Of a DNA stretch of 60,000 bases, positions 15,451 to 26,609 are shown one piece after another. Position numbers and translations under genes: made by a program. This stretch comes from Strigamia acuminata (taxonomy: Eukaryota; Arthropoda; Chilopoda; Geophilomorpha; Linotaeniidae): positions 18,781,060 through 18,841,059 of the forward strand of contig OX442314.1 in assembly GCA_949358305.1 (NCBI GenBank), read 5' to 3'. The stretch's first letter is position 1, and the number at the start of each line of letters is the position of its first letter. The notes under the pieces are model-generated. The model searched no databases, had not been told where the DNA came from, and saw only the letters and a program-made list of their open reading frames with translations.

Positions 15451-15580
15451 TTCGTCTTCGTCTCGAATCGCCTCGTCTTGTCTCGTCTCGTCTACGTCTC
15501 AAATCGCCTCGTCTCGTCTACGTCTCAAATCGCCTCGTCTAGTCTCGTCTACGTCTCAAATCGTCTCGTCTCAATCGTCG
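15451..15580. repeat. Short minisatellite inside the Copia element
   Basis: About three to four imperfect copies of a unit containing CTCGTCTACGTCTCAAATCG (roughly 26-31 bp), downstream of the gag stop and upstream of the polypurine tract in the sense direction. It occupies part of the space where pol would be in a full element. Confidence 0.75.
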
Positions 15581-15616
15581 TCGCTCTGGATAATATCTAC
15601 CGCCGAGTGTACCTTT

Positions 15617-16516
15617 CTAGTACGGCCATCCGTCGTTTTCGTTCTCCGCGTCGTTGTTTTCACTCACAAATGCGCGCAAGGTCCTTTCCTTTGGTGTGTT
15701 ATATCTTTGGTTGTTTCCCTGCCTCGGTTGGGCGCAGTTCGTCGCTTTGTGCCCCGTTCCTTGGCAGTTGAAACATTTCGTCGGATTTCTGCAATCGCTG
15801 GCCATGTGACCGGTCATGTCACAATTGTAACATCTTCTTTCGTCCGACCGCTTTTCGTACCGTTTAACTGTCGATTTATACGCAGCATCCGATGGTTTCT
15901 CCTCGTCTTCTCGTTTCGTCCTTCTGTCTTCCGCTAATTTCAGTGTGTCTCGAATGTGTTGCATTGTTAGGTTTTCTCGCTGTTCTAGCGCCAAAACGTT
16001 CTGGTCAAATTCCCTTCGCAACCCCTGCATCGCAAAGAATCGCACATCGTGATCGTCCACCGCCTTCCCAAGTTGTAAACTCTCATTTTGTAGTGCTTCA
16101 ATGCGGTTTAGATATTGGTCCACGGTCTCCGTTTTCGTCATCTCGAATCTCGATAATTTGATGTTACACATTAACTGGAGGTTTTTTGTTTTCGCCGCCA
16201 TGCTGCTTTCAATTTTTGCCCATAGTTCTTTTGCATTTTCTTCCGATTGATGGCGTAATACTTGTTCCGCTGATAACGTGTTGATGATAATCTCCATCGC
16301 CTCCGAATTTTCATCGTCCCATTCGTCCCACTTCTTCTCCATTTCAGCGCAATTGGCATCTTCCGCTTTCCCACGTGGCGGCTCGTCCGCCAAAATGACC
16401 TTCTTCCACAATTTCCGGCTCTTCAAAATCGTTTTTATCCGTCGGGACCACAACAGATAGTTTTTGTCGTCTAGTAGCTCCACCTGCGCGAACACATTGT
16501 ATTTTTTGGTCGTCAT
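15617..16516 (-). CDS. gag: Copia-type Gag with two zinc knuckles
   Basis: 299 residues from the first in-frame ATG (an upstream non-ATG extension of 15 codons is also open). The N-terminus (VELLDDKNYLLWSRRIKTIL) is the typical start of Copia-type Gag. Next come an all-helical gag-polypeptide region (about 15-200), a basic/acidic linker, and two CCHC knuckles: CYNCDMTGHMASDC and CFNCQGTGHKATNC near residues 220-255. It ends with an acidic tail. It packages the element RNA into virus-like particles. No frameshift or stop interrupts it, and no pol frame follows, so it is a naturally pol-less unit rather than a decayed full element. Confidence 0.9.
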   Translation of the reverse strand: MTTKKYNVFAQVELLDDKNYLLWSRRIKTILKSRKLWKKVILADEPPRGKAEDANCAEMEKKWDEWDDENSEAMEIIINTLSAEQVLRHQSEENAKELWAKIESSMAAKTKNLQLMCNIKLSRFEMTKTETVDQYLNRIEALQNESLQLGKAVDDHDVRFFAMQGLRREFDQNVLALEQRENLTMQHIRDTLKLAEDRRTKREDEEKPSDAAYKSTVKRYEKRSDERRCYNCDMTGHMASDCRNPTKCFNCQGTGHKATNCAQPRQGNNQRYNTPKERTLRAFVSENNDAENENDGWPY

Positions 16517-16650
16517 CTCGTCACTTCTTTTTACGTCTCGAAATTTCCGCGTGGTTGGCAAATTCTTCTAGTTACAATCGCTTTTTTTCAACAATTCATC
16601 AACGCATCAAAAATTCAAAGTCATTGTTTGCCGTTTGATCCAACCGTCCT

Positions 16651-16661
16651 CTCTGCTACCA
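16651..16661 (-). other. Primer-binding site (initiator tRNA-Met type)
   Basis: Two bases inside the 5' LTR (sense) the minus strand reads TGGTAGCAGAG, complementary to the 3' end of eukaryotic initiator methionine tRNA including CCA. Confidence 0.8.
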
Positions 16662-16663
16662 TT

Positions 16664-16929
16664 TGTTGTAAATTAAACGACACGACACACGTTGTAACGG
16701 TGAAAAATGACAAGTGAGTTTTTTTTCAAAAAGGGAGGGTTAAATACAGTTGTGGGGTCAAAAGAACTCTCTCCTATTGGTTGGTCAAGAAGGTCAGTGA
16801 CAGTTCACGACCCTAAGTTTCTTCTTGCTTTGTCCACAACGTCCTGTTCCTAATACTTAGGGGTCAATGGCAACATTGGTGCCTGTCAATCAACAACAAA
16901 CGCAACATTGGCGCCTGTAAACTCCAACA
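16664..16929 (-). repeat. 5' LTR (sense) of the gag-only Copia element
   Basis: 266 bp, same sequence as 14919-15184. It carries the promoter of the element, so transcription would run right to left towards the Kv-beta gene. Confidence 0.95.
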
Positions 16930-16934
16930 CTTTA

Positions 16935-18971
16935 AAAGTTTCTTAACTAAAACAAACACATTGCAGTTCATCTAATCAATCAAAATCCAAATAAACAACA
17001 CGAAAAAAAATAACTCAAATTCACCTTTACCTTTACTAATCAAGTTTATGTCTTTTTTTTTATAGCATTGCAGTTCTAAAAAAATAAATAAATAAAATAG
17101 ACTTATAAATATATATAAAAGCATTTCCTGTGACCTTTTCGCTTGGAAAATAACCTTCCCTTGACACATCTGGTATCATTAGTTATTAAATGACAAAACA
17201 GTTGTATTTTGAGCTTGTTCTATATGTTACACACTCAAATCAATTCCAGATTAAACAATTATTCAACCTGTATGAAGCAGTAAAGCGCATATTTAATATT
17301 AAAGTATTAAAATTTAAAATAAAAACCATAAAACCCTCTTTAATACATTTATCTCCTTTATTATGTTACGCTAAAATACTCATGCCATTGCATCGATTAG
17401 GTTACCTCATACGGTAGGCACCTAAAATTACTCACCGAGGGATCAATAACGTAAAAAGGTAAAATGCTTTGTCTATTTTGCCACTGCAAATTGAATAGTG
17501 TGTGTGGCTTAAACATTAATTTTCTTTGTTTTGTGCGTTTTGTTTTGTTTTTAAATTTTACCACCATTCTTCCGGATTCGAACATTCACAAAATTGTGAA
17601 ATGTAAGCGATCGCTACACTGCACGTATTGCTGACTTAAGATAATTTGCATTTTTCATATTTTTAAAGATAAAAAAAAATTTCAAGCAAATTAAAAATGA
17701 ATTTTTTCACATTTTTCGTACAAATACCTGTTGTTTTTTTCGCAGTTATCGCCCTTTTCTTCATCCCACATGATTGCATAGAGAAAATCACGAATAGAAT
17801 TGGCAAAAGACCTCCAAAATGTGCTATAGAAATATTTGTTCTCCTATCCCTTGCCAATCTGTTTGAAGAAAAAAGGATTGTTTGCAGAGTCCTCATTCAT
17901 CCTTTACCGTGACAATAAGCATGCAACGAGAAGGAAAAAATAACATTTCTTATGTTTCAATTCCTCTAATAGAGGGCGTGCAATGTTTTACGACATTGTA
18001 TCTGATAACGTAATTCGGATCTTGACATTTGTTGACAACCATCTTTAAATTCCGGTACAATGTTGATGATCGAGAAACTATGATGCAAGTGGTTGTAAAC
18101 GACAAGTAATGACGTCAGTAAACAATTCTAACCCGTATGGCACAATATTGAATTGATTTATTTTTTAGTACTAGTATGTTTTCTTTCCTTTTCTTATCAA
18201 ACGTTTTATCACCAATAATGTCGAAATTAGCATTTGGTTTGGTCAAAAAAATTAAATACAAGGTGGCAAAATTTATTACTTATTTTATATATGCATTAAG
18301 ATTTATGGAAGAGATAAAAAAAATCAAATGTAACAGTATCAATTTAGAAAGAGGTATCCATTTTCTGAGTGTAGTGAGAATCTGAATTAAACATAAATAC
18401 TTCTGGTATGGTTTGTTTGGCCATTGTCCATCGATCATTTTGAGGCTTATTTGATAACACTGTGTTTAATTTGTCTGTTTTTGGCTTTATTCCAGTTGCT
18501 GGCAGTTGGTTTTAAAGCTAAAAATTGATTTTTCACTCACTCATTCTCATCGGCACCAAAGTTTGACCTAGTTTTGAATTTTCGGACAAAAAGATAGGAG
18601 AAAAATCTAAGTTTTTAAATTTTTTTAAATTGAAAAGATTTTATTTTACTTTTAAAAACAAGCTTCATGTGGAACATAAAGAGGCTAAACATTTAGCATT
18701 CATAAGTTTGCTATTGTTTTTTAAACCATTGTAAAAATATTAGGAATAATTTGTACATTTGGCTGTTTTTGAAAAAATAAAAAAATTAGTAAACAATGCG
18801 GGAAAATTTTTACCGTTTTTGATTTTCTTATTTTGCAACGGTTCAATGTATCTATTTTTTTTTAAACCATAAACATAGTAACACTGAAATACAGAAACAC
18901 ATTCAGTCCCTCGCGCTTGTTCATCAAATCACCACAGCATGTGTTGGGCGCTGCTGTGTCTTCTCTCCAAA
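16935..18971. other. Intergenic, no supported gene
   Basis: About 2 kb between the Copia element and the SRP-receptor gene. It contains two weak open frames (+ 17697-17912 and - 17663-17896, overlapping) with no recognisable protein and no splice support. The right end (about 18900 on) is the SRPRB promoter/5' UTR. Confidence 0.4.
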
Positions 18972-20037
18972 ATGGCGGAAAATAGCCGCATGAAAAACAA
19001 TCCGGTGAATTCCGATGATATCGGCGATTGGCAGATTGATTTTTCTACTTTTTCCGTTTACCTGGCAATTTTTGTCGTTTTTTTAACCATATGTAAGTTC
19101 GTAAGGAACATTTGAAATTAAAACATAAAGAAATCGTTTCCAACCTAAACAGATTGTTTATTCCAAGATTTATTTTTTATTTCTTTTTATTTTTCAGTGA
19201 TATACTTTATCGCTCGACGACAGAAAAATCTTAGGAAAAGTATACTCCTAATAGGTTTATGTGAATCCGGCAAAACATTGCTCTTCTCTCAACTCGTTCA
19301 CGATCGTTTCGTGCTAACTCACACCTCAATCAAAGAAAATGTTGGAACTTATTATCCACAAAAGAAGGCAAATTTAACGCTACATTTTTGTTATTTACTA
19401 AATATATGATTTTATCTCATCAAATTTATAGAGCTCGCTTAAAATTATTGACATTCCCGGCCACGAACGACTCCGAATGAGATTTTTTGATAACGTAAAA
19501 TCAACAGCACGTGGAATTATATTTGTCATCGATAGTCTGACATTTCAAAAGGAATTGAAAGACATTGCTCAGTAAAATACGGGTGGAATATCCATATAAA
19601 GATAAATATTAATTTTTTTTATATTATATAGGTTTTTGTATTATATTCTCGCTGACGCAGTTGTTGTAAAAAACAATCCAAGATTTCTTATTTTGTGTAA
19701 CAAGCAAGATCAAACTATGGCCAAGTCTTGGAGCGTAATTAAGTCTCAGCTGGAAAAAGAAATGTAAACAAATTTTTAACAATTTTAAAAGTGTTAATAT
19801 TTCATTTCTTGCGTGTCTCGTTTCAGCAACTTACTTCGTGTAACAGAATCTGCAACTTTAGATACAACTTCGACTACAGCTAGCAACGCATTCTTGGGAA
19901 AACGAGGGAAAAATTTCGAATTTTCACATCTAGCACCTCTGTACGTTGATTTTCTCGACTGCAGTGCTCACGGGAATGATGAAACACTAAAAGCAGACTT
20001 AACTGAAGTCGAAAAATGGATACAAAAAATTGCCTGA
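18972..20037 (+). CDS. SRPRB: Signal recognition particle receptor subunit beta
   Basis: 257 residues; exons 18972-19092, 19198-19367, 19432-19571, 19632-19763, 19827-20037. It is an ER-membrane small GTPase that anchors SRP receptor alpha for co-translational targeting. An N-terminal membrane segment (FSTFSVYLAIFVVFLTI) is followed by the Ras-like domain: P-loop GLCESGKTLL, switch region ending DIPGHERLR, guanine specificity motif CNKQD, and C-terminal SAHG. The start was chosen for its good context (CAAAATGG); an in-frame ATG lies 33 bases upstream. Intron 2 must begin with GC (AAG|GCAAAT) to keep the frame. The linker between exons 2 and 3 is otherwise family-like. Confidence 0.94.
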
Positions 20038-20415
20038 CGATGTACTTACCTATGTACAACAATTTCATTTTTGATATTAATAAAAAAAAAATTTTAAAAA
20101 CGTAAAATGCGTGAAACTACTTACTCAGTTCAAGAAATCTTTAAGTACTAAATGAAAGTGTCAATTGTATTATTTATTAAAATAATTTTCTTACAAAAGA
20201 CTAATAAATGAGTCGTTAAAAAAATGACTTTTCTGGGTCATTTATATGAGAAAAGAGTTATATTGCTTCAATCATTATCCAATTCATCTCAGCCATTCCC
20301 TCCAACGAGACTTCAACTTCAGTCTTGGTTGCCTAGCAACGGCCCATAACGTCACAACAGATCAATAAACCACCATTGTGTCCACAATATCCTAGTATTT
20401 TCATTTTGCTGCAAA
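20038..20415. other. Intergenic between SRPRB and the KLHL17-like gene
   Basis: Holds the SRPRB 3' UTR (AATAAA-like at about 20080) and the next gene's promoter. Nothing else seen. Confidence 0.5.
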
Positions 20416-22967
20416 ATGGATTTAGAGGAACCCAACAACAGTCTTGAAAACGGGTAAATAATTCAGTCATTGCAATTAATAACGCACTGTGCACGCTTAA
20501 TTTAAAATGCAAAAATATGATTTAGAAAAAAAAAAGTAATAAAAGCAAAAAAAGAGGCTCGAGATGCTTCACGGCATAACATGCGTGTGTTTTTAGACAT
20601 ACACCTGTTCAGTCGCCGCCGCCCTCACCTAGACCGAACCACGTTTATCACCAAACTGCTGGCCATCATGCAAATGCATTTTCAGCAATTCAAAAAATGA
20701 GACAAAACGGACAACTATGCGACATACGGTTAATAGTAGATCAAGTGACCCTTTCCGCTCATAAAGTAATATTGGCAGCTAGTAGTGCCTATTTTTATGC
20801 AATGTTTAATCGTAAGTATAAATTTTTTTTTTTTTTTTTTTTAAAAATTTCAATTCATTTTTTTATTTTTTCACAAGACGAAATGGCGGAAAAGCATCAA
20901 ACCGAGGTCGTTCTGCACGACATGGATTTTCTAGCAGTGCAACAACTAGTTGACTTCGCTTATTTGGGTGAAATAACAATAACAGAAGAGAACGTTCAGG
21001 TATTTAAGAAAAACAAAAATTCTTAAATTTTTTTATAAAAAAAAAATCCCAAATCAACCAGGTTCTTTTGCCAGCCGCAAGTCTATTGCAAATGACAGCA
21101 GTGAGAGATGCCTGCTGCACATTTTTATTGCGCCAACTCGACCCAACTAATTGTTTAGGAATAAGAAGCTTTGCAGACACCCACGCGTGCAAGGAACTGC
21201 ACCACCATTCGCACCGCTATGCACTAAACAACTTCGAAGAAGTTGTTCAAACGGAAGAATTTCTTTTGCTCAGCTCTCACGAGGTCGAAGAACTGATATC
21301 CAGCGACCAATTGAACGTATCCTCCGAGGAAAATGTTTACTCTGCCATTATAGCTTGGATTAAACACGACCTACCAAATAGAATTCAGTATACGGCTCAG
21401 GTAAGACTCCATCCGTTCTCCTACCCACAACTTTTCTATTAAAATACATTCGATCCATCAGATGGTCCAACACGCGAGGCTTCCACTTATTTCTAGAGAC
21501 TTCCTTCTCAATTACGTAGACAGCGAGCCTTTAGTACGAGGCAATGCTGAATGCAAAGACTTCCTATTGGAAGCACTAAGGTATCACGTAGTGCCGGAAC
21601 ATAGAGGCAATTCCGTGAGCCTACGAACAACGGAGCGAAAACCAGACGGAATGAGACCATATCTATTCGCAGTTGGTGCGAATGTCAACTCCCAAGTCGA
21701 CACTGTATAAATAATCGATAATTTTCTAGGTGGAGGCAGCTTATTTGCCATTCACAGCGAGTGTGAATGTTACAATCCTGTAACAGATCGCTGGTCCGCG
21801 GTAGCTCCTATGTTGTATAGAAGGTCCCGAGCTGGCGTAGCGGCTTTGGGGCGTCTGCTATACGTCGTGGGAGGGTGAGCACTGAGCAACATTTAAAGAA
21901 AAAATCAAACAATTTGTTTCTTTTACTCATTGCCCTTGATTCTAGCTATGATGGCGCAAGCGATCTAACTTCGGGTGAATGTTACAACCCTGTGACTAAC
22001 AGATGGGCGCTTATTACCAACATGGGAACACGAAGGAGTTGTTTAGGTGAAACATTAATTGTCCGATTCTCACGTTTTTCGATTAATTCTATTCGAATTA
22101 ATGTGTCGCAGGAATGTGCTCATTGCATGGCCTTTTGTACGCTGCTGGTGGTTACGATGGAGCTTCTTGTCTTAACAGTGTGGAACGATATGATCCTTTG
22201 GTTCACACGTGGGCAGCGTCACCAGCGATGATAACGAGGCGCCGTTACTGTCGACTCGCTATCATAGGCAAGTTGGAGTCAGAACAATACCATTCATTCG
22301 ATTCAATACATTGATTATCTACTGTAGAGGGCTGCATTTACGCTGTTGGTGGGTTCGATGGAAATCATTATCAAGCTAGTATGGAGCGACTGGACCCTAG
22401 AGTAAGTATAAATACAATTTAATATTAAATAGTCAAATAAGTTTACTTTTATCTCGGTTTCAGATGTCCAAATGGATGCCAGTTACAGCAATGTTGAGTC
22501 AACGAAGTAGCTGCGGCGTTGCTCCTTTAGATAGCATGCTGTATGCAGTTGGTGGCAATGATGGCAACACCTGCACCAACACGGCCGAACGTTACAACCC
22601 AAGACGAAACGGGTGGGAAAATGTGTCGTCGATGCAATCTCGCCGGTAAATTATTTATTTATTTACTTATTTATTTGAGAATTAATTTTTTTTTTGCAGA
22701 TCTACTCACGAAGTGGTCGAAATGAATGGATTCTTGTACGCAATAGGTGGAAACGACGGTAGTTCAAGTTTAAACAGTGTCGAAAGATACGATCCTCGTG
22801 CCAACAAGTGGATTTTAGTAACTTCGATGCTTTCCCGCCGAAGCAGCGTTGGGGCCACTGCATTGTATTGTACCAACCAGGAAAAAGTCTTCGCCGCCGA
22901 TAAGTGTTCTCAGAACGGAACCGCTTCAAGAAGGAACCAGATTCAAAAGTTTTTGTCATCGTTTTAA
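20416..22967 (+). CDS. KLHL17: BTB-Kelch protein, KLHL17-like
   Basis: Eleven exons: 20416-20453, 20597-20811, 20878-21000, 21062-21400, 21462-21675, 21730-21874, 21946-22046, 22112-22267, 22328-22401, 22464-22645, 22700-22967. Order: short N-terminus, BTB domain (LCDIRLIVD..LSAHKVILAA), BACK domain (LDPTNCLGIRSFADTHAC; LPLISRDFLL), then six Kelch repeats with GG and Y..W signatures. The stretch LFAVGGGSLFAIHSECE and the ending GGNDGSSSLNSVERYDPRANKW are close to KLHL17 (actinfilin) rather than KLHL20/diablo. It is expected to be a substrate adaptor of cullin-3 ubiquitin ligase that also binds actin. Intron 8 uses a GC donor (ATAG|GCAAGT). The C-terminus after Kelch 6 is divergent. Confidence 0.93.
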
Positions 22968-23509
22968 ACAATTTTACCTCAAACGAATCCTGAATGTCAG
23001 ACATTATGAAATGACGTCTCTTCCATTTCAAGTATTAAATATTTTTATCTCTTATTAACACGTCAATATTTTTTTTAACTCGAATTAATTGATAAGAAAC
23101 AAATCGTTATACGGTAGTCAAACAAAATTAATCGATGTAATAATGTCATTAATTTTGTTAAAAATAACTCAATTAAAAAAAAAAACGAAAAACTCAATTT
23201 TCTTCAAACATCTTTAATGATAATTTGTTTCTCTCCACAAAAGTACTATTTAACTACAATTTCATTTGGAAGTTTGAAACAAAAATGTTAATTGTGTAAT
23301 TATATACTTTTCTAAACCCATACAAATCTCTCTATCAACCGTCAATTATAAAGGGTGGCAGCAGCACTTTTAACACATGCTGGTTGTAAAGAAAGAAAAA
23401 CAAAACAAATCAAAAATATAATTGCAATTTGTAATTATAACTCGCGAAATGCTAAACTTAGTCCGGTAAAAAATACTTCATGATGCAATTTACAATTAAA
23501 GTATTTGAT
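22968..23509. other. Convergent intergenic region KLHL17 / PHB2
   Basis: 3' UTRs of two converging genes; AT-rich, no gene or bounded repeat seen. Confidence 0.5.
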
Positions 23510-25157
23510 TTACTTTCGTTTACCAGTTTGCAGTTTTTCCGCTGCCAAATCGAAATCCCGTTCACCTAAATTCAACATCAGAGAACCGGCGTTCAAGAAA
23601 ACCCTATTTTGAGAGTTAGCAATCTGAAATAAAATGAATAAAAAACAATATAATATAATATCGAAAAAAAAAATACATAAAAACAATCTCACCGTTCTAG
23701 CGACATTCTGAGCGGCTCGGATCTTGCGCAGTTTCAAATAACCTGGATTTAGACCAATTGCTTCACCCAAGTACACAAGTAAATTAAAGAAAAGTACAAA
23801 AGGATTTTTTAAAAATCCACACAAACTAATTAAAAATATTACTCGATTCTATTATGTACCAGAGATATATTTTTTTACCATCAGATTACTAAAATATCAA
23901 TCATTTATAACCCAGTTTTCCATTTAAATCCAAATATTTTCATCCCCCCAGCCCTAAAATGTAGTTCCCCAGGTCTGCCAACGAAGTATACTTAATCTTC
24001 AATTGAACGTAAATGCCCGGAGAACTTGAGGTTTTCTATAGGTTTGCCTTTACAATGACATTGGACATTCTCATCAATGCCACCAAGATTCAAACCAAAA
24101 TTTGGAAATAAAGGAAAAGCGAGAATCAGCAAAAGCATCATCATCTGGCACTTGATTTTTTTTATCAATAAATAAAATCGATTTATGATTTAAGGATATC
24201 ATTTTGGCAGCTTCAGCTTCTCCTTCTGCTTGGACTATTTTTTGTTGTCGCTCTTGTATCGCTTTTTCGACATAAAACTGGGCGCGCTGTGCTTCTTGAT
24301 GTGCCACCTACAATTTATTTGTAAAAAATATATAGATTTAACGAATTAATTCCTGTTATATTTACTTGTTTAGCTTCAACAGCTGCAGTGTATTCTTTGC
24401 CGAAGCTAAGTTCAGTTATAGACACATCGTCCAGTATAATATTAAAATCCTTAGCGCGTTCGGTCAATTCTCTCCGGATAAGAAGCGATACTTGTTGTCT
24501 TTGAGTGATCAGCTGAGATGCATTGAATTTGGCCACGACACTTTTAAGAACCTAAAGTTAAGTAAAATTAACTCAATTTTGGACGGGTTATATATCACCC
24601 ATATAATTACTTCGTTACAAATGGATGGCAAAACACGTTCATCGTAATCGGTACCAAGTTGGCGGTAAACGTGCGGTAACATTAACGCATCGGGTCTAGA
24701 AAGAACTCGGAGTGAAATATTCACCATTTGCAAATCTAGAAACAAAGAAATTCAAGTGAAAAACGTACAAATTGTAAAAAATTGTATTAAAAACCTTTGC
24801 TTCCTGTGGGTGATGAAATTTTCCTCGGTCTTGAGCGAATATCATAAATAATTGGATAATGAAACCAAGGGATACGGAAATGCAGTCCTTCGGTGAAAAT
24901 AGTGCTTTTAATTCCACCGAGTCGACTAAAAATAATAGCTCGGTGACCACCGTCAACTGAAAGGAAATAAAATTAATTTATTAGGCTTATTTTTAGGGTT
25001 AGCGAACTTTTTTTTTTATCATACCAGTGAACATAGACTGCGACAAGCCGTAAGCACCACCACCCACAACTGCTAGCACTTTTAATCCTAAATTAAAAGC
25101 TTTTGGCCCTCCTTTGCCCAAAATATTTGATATATCGGGAAATTTCTTTTGAGCCAT
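23510..25157 (-). CDS. Phb2: Prohibitin-2
   Basis: 301 residues (human 299). Exons: 25157-25025, 24956-24795, 24735-24611, 24551-24366, 24307-24200, 23770-23693, 23623-23510. It is an inner-mitochondrial-membrane scaffold that forms rings with prohibitin-1 and controls the m-AAA protease and cristae. It has an N-terminal membrane-anchor segment ([19 protein letters not shown]), the SPFH/PHB domain ([33 protein letters not shown]), and a coiled coil ([19 protein letters not shown]) ending in [16 protein letters not shown]. Joining AAKM to [11 protein letters not shown] works only if the intron 24199-23771 is a U12-type AT-AC intron: donor ATATCCTTAA, acceptor ending GTAC. Its head lies 178 bases from the MRPL47 start on the other strand. 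Confidence 0.96.
23771..24199 (-). other. U12-type AT-AC intron of prohibitin-2
   Basis: On the minus strand the intron starts ATATCCTTAA directly after the codon for Met in AAKM. It ends ...TTCTTTAATTTACTTGTGTAC before TTGGGTGAAGC (the branch-site-like TTCTTTAAT lies 12 bases from the end). No AG acceptor exists in the needed place. The donor fits the minor-spliceosome AT-AC consensus at every base of ATATCCTT. Confidence 0.88.
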
Positions 25158-25335
25158 TTTCACTCAACCAGTAAAGACCATGCGGTGAGAGCTAATGAAG
25201 CAGTTCTTGAACTTGAACCGAAATCTGCAACGGATGTTGTAAACAAATTTTGACAGAATGTAAAAAATAGCATAGGTTCTGACGTCATATCATCTAAAAG
25301 CAATAAACAAGTTCTTATACTTAAACAACAACAAA
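25158..25335. promoter_or_regulatory. Divergent promoter region PHB2 / MRPL47
   Basis: Only 178 bases separate the two ATGs, so both 5' UTRs and the start sites must fit here. No TATA box is evident; short GC-rich stretches lie in AT-rich sequence. Confidence 0.6.
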
Positions 25336-26462
25336 ATGGCGCACTTTTTGTGCAAATTTAGTAATATTTTTCCGCAGGTTACAAAAGCGGTTTTAACGTG
25401 TTACAAAACTACAACTTTTCTTTCAAAGTCACTTTTTAAGGAACATAAAAATGTAACTTTAAATTCGACACCACTTGTTAAATGTCGAGCATTTCACGCG
25501 ACCAGTGTCAGACAAGATCTTTTGGAATTTTTCGATGATCCAAAAAATTGGGGCGAAACGGAGGTTAAAACTGGTAATATTTAAACCGAAATATTAACCG
25601 AAATATTCCTTATAAAATTAGTATTTTTGTAGGACGAACGTGGCGTCAAGACGACTTAAGAATTAAAAGCAATTCGGATTTACACAAACTATGGTTAAAA
25701 ACAAGCGAAAAACTGTGTCGCTTTTCTGTTGCAAATGTTTGGCATTTCTTAAACACTTTTTTTAAATTTAGGTATGTTTTACTAAAAGAAAAAAATATGC
25801 TGCTTACCATGGAGGCAGAATGTAAAAGATCATCTGATGCGATGGCCAGTCCTGAGCGAATTTATAAAGTAGTGTACTGTAATTACAAAGAATGTCGATT
25901 GGTGGTAAATCATTTCTTCTTGATAGGTAGAGGAAAGCATGAAAAATTTAGAGATTGTTGTTCGAGAACGAAATCGAGCGTACAATCTATTGGAAACGGG
26001 CCACGATGGAGAGAGACCGACGCAATTGGTTGAGAACGTCCTCGGTATTTAAATTTACTTTCATAATTTACGTTTTTCTTAATTATGTGAATTGTATTTT
26101 TTTTTAGGAATGCATCAATTCTATCGGTTAAGGGAACACACAATTCCATTTTACATGAATAGGAAATGGCGAGAAAATTACAAATTTAACCATTGGGATC
26201 TGGCTCATGTATTTGAGTTTAAAAAGCGGTTACGAGAAAAACATATCAAACAAAGAAACAAACAAAAAAGGTAATTTGGATTTGTGATTTTTTTTTATAC
26301 GAATATATATATAAAGTTTCATTTCATCGTTTTCTTTCCAGTCTCTGTAAACAATACGTCAAAAGGATATTGAAGCAATATCCAAACGTGTCTGACGATT
26401 CTATTTTAGATAAGTATCCCGAGATAAACGTTACGAAAATACGCAAAGAAATGGAGAAATGA
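25336..26462 (+). CDS. MRPL47: Mitochondrial large ribosomal subunit protein uL29m
   Basis: 266 residues; exons 25336-25573, 25633-25693, 25772-25871, 25927-26044, 26108-26270, 26342-26462. Nuclear-encoded component of the mitoribosome large subunit near the exit tunnel. The first 60 residues look like a mitochondrial presequence (basic, serine/threonine-rich, ending [19 protein letters not shown]). The uL29 core follows: [31 protein letters not shown], then [23 protein letters not shown], both typical of MRPL47. It ends in a lysine-rich helix. The donor of intron 3 is ambiguous by one codon (AAA|GTA or AAAGTA|GTG). Tail-to-tail with HPS3 over 147 bases. Confidence 0.95.
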
Positions 26463-26609
26463 TTTTTTTCTTCTTTTTAAAATGTGCATTTATTAATTTA
26501 AACTGTATTTAACAAATAAAAAAAATGACTAGACTTGATGCTGGACTAGTGTTACTATTAAATTCATTCAAAACACGATTTGTATTTTATAAATAAATAA
26601 ATTAATTAA

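Larger units (their letters stand above)
14914..16934 (-). mobile_element. Gag-only Copia-type LTR retrotransposon (about 2.0 kb), complete
   Basis: Full insertion with sense on the minus strand. It has two 266-bp LTRs (14919-15184 and 16664-16929) that I read as identical base for base, starting TGTTG and ending CAACA. A 5-bp target duplication CTTTA lies at 14914-14918 and 16930-16934. The primer-binding site and polypurine tract are in the expected places. The internal 1.48 kb encodes a single Gag and has no protease, integrase, reverse transcriptase or RNase H. Such an element would need pol from a relative. Identical LTRs point to a very recent insertion. Confidence 0.93.
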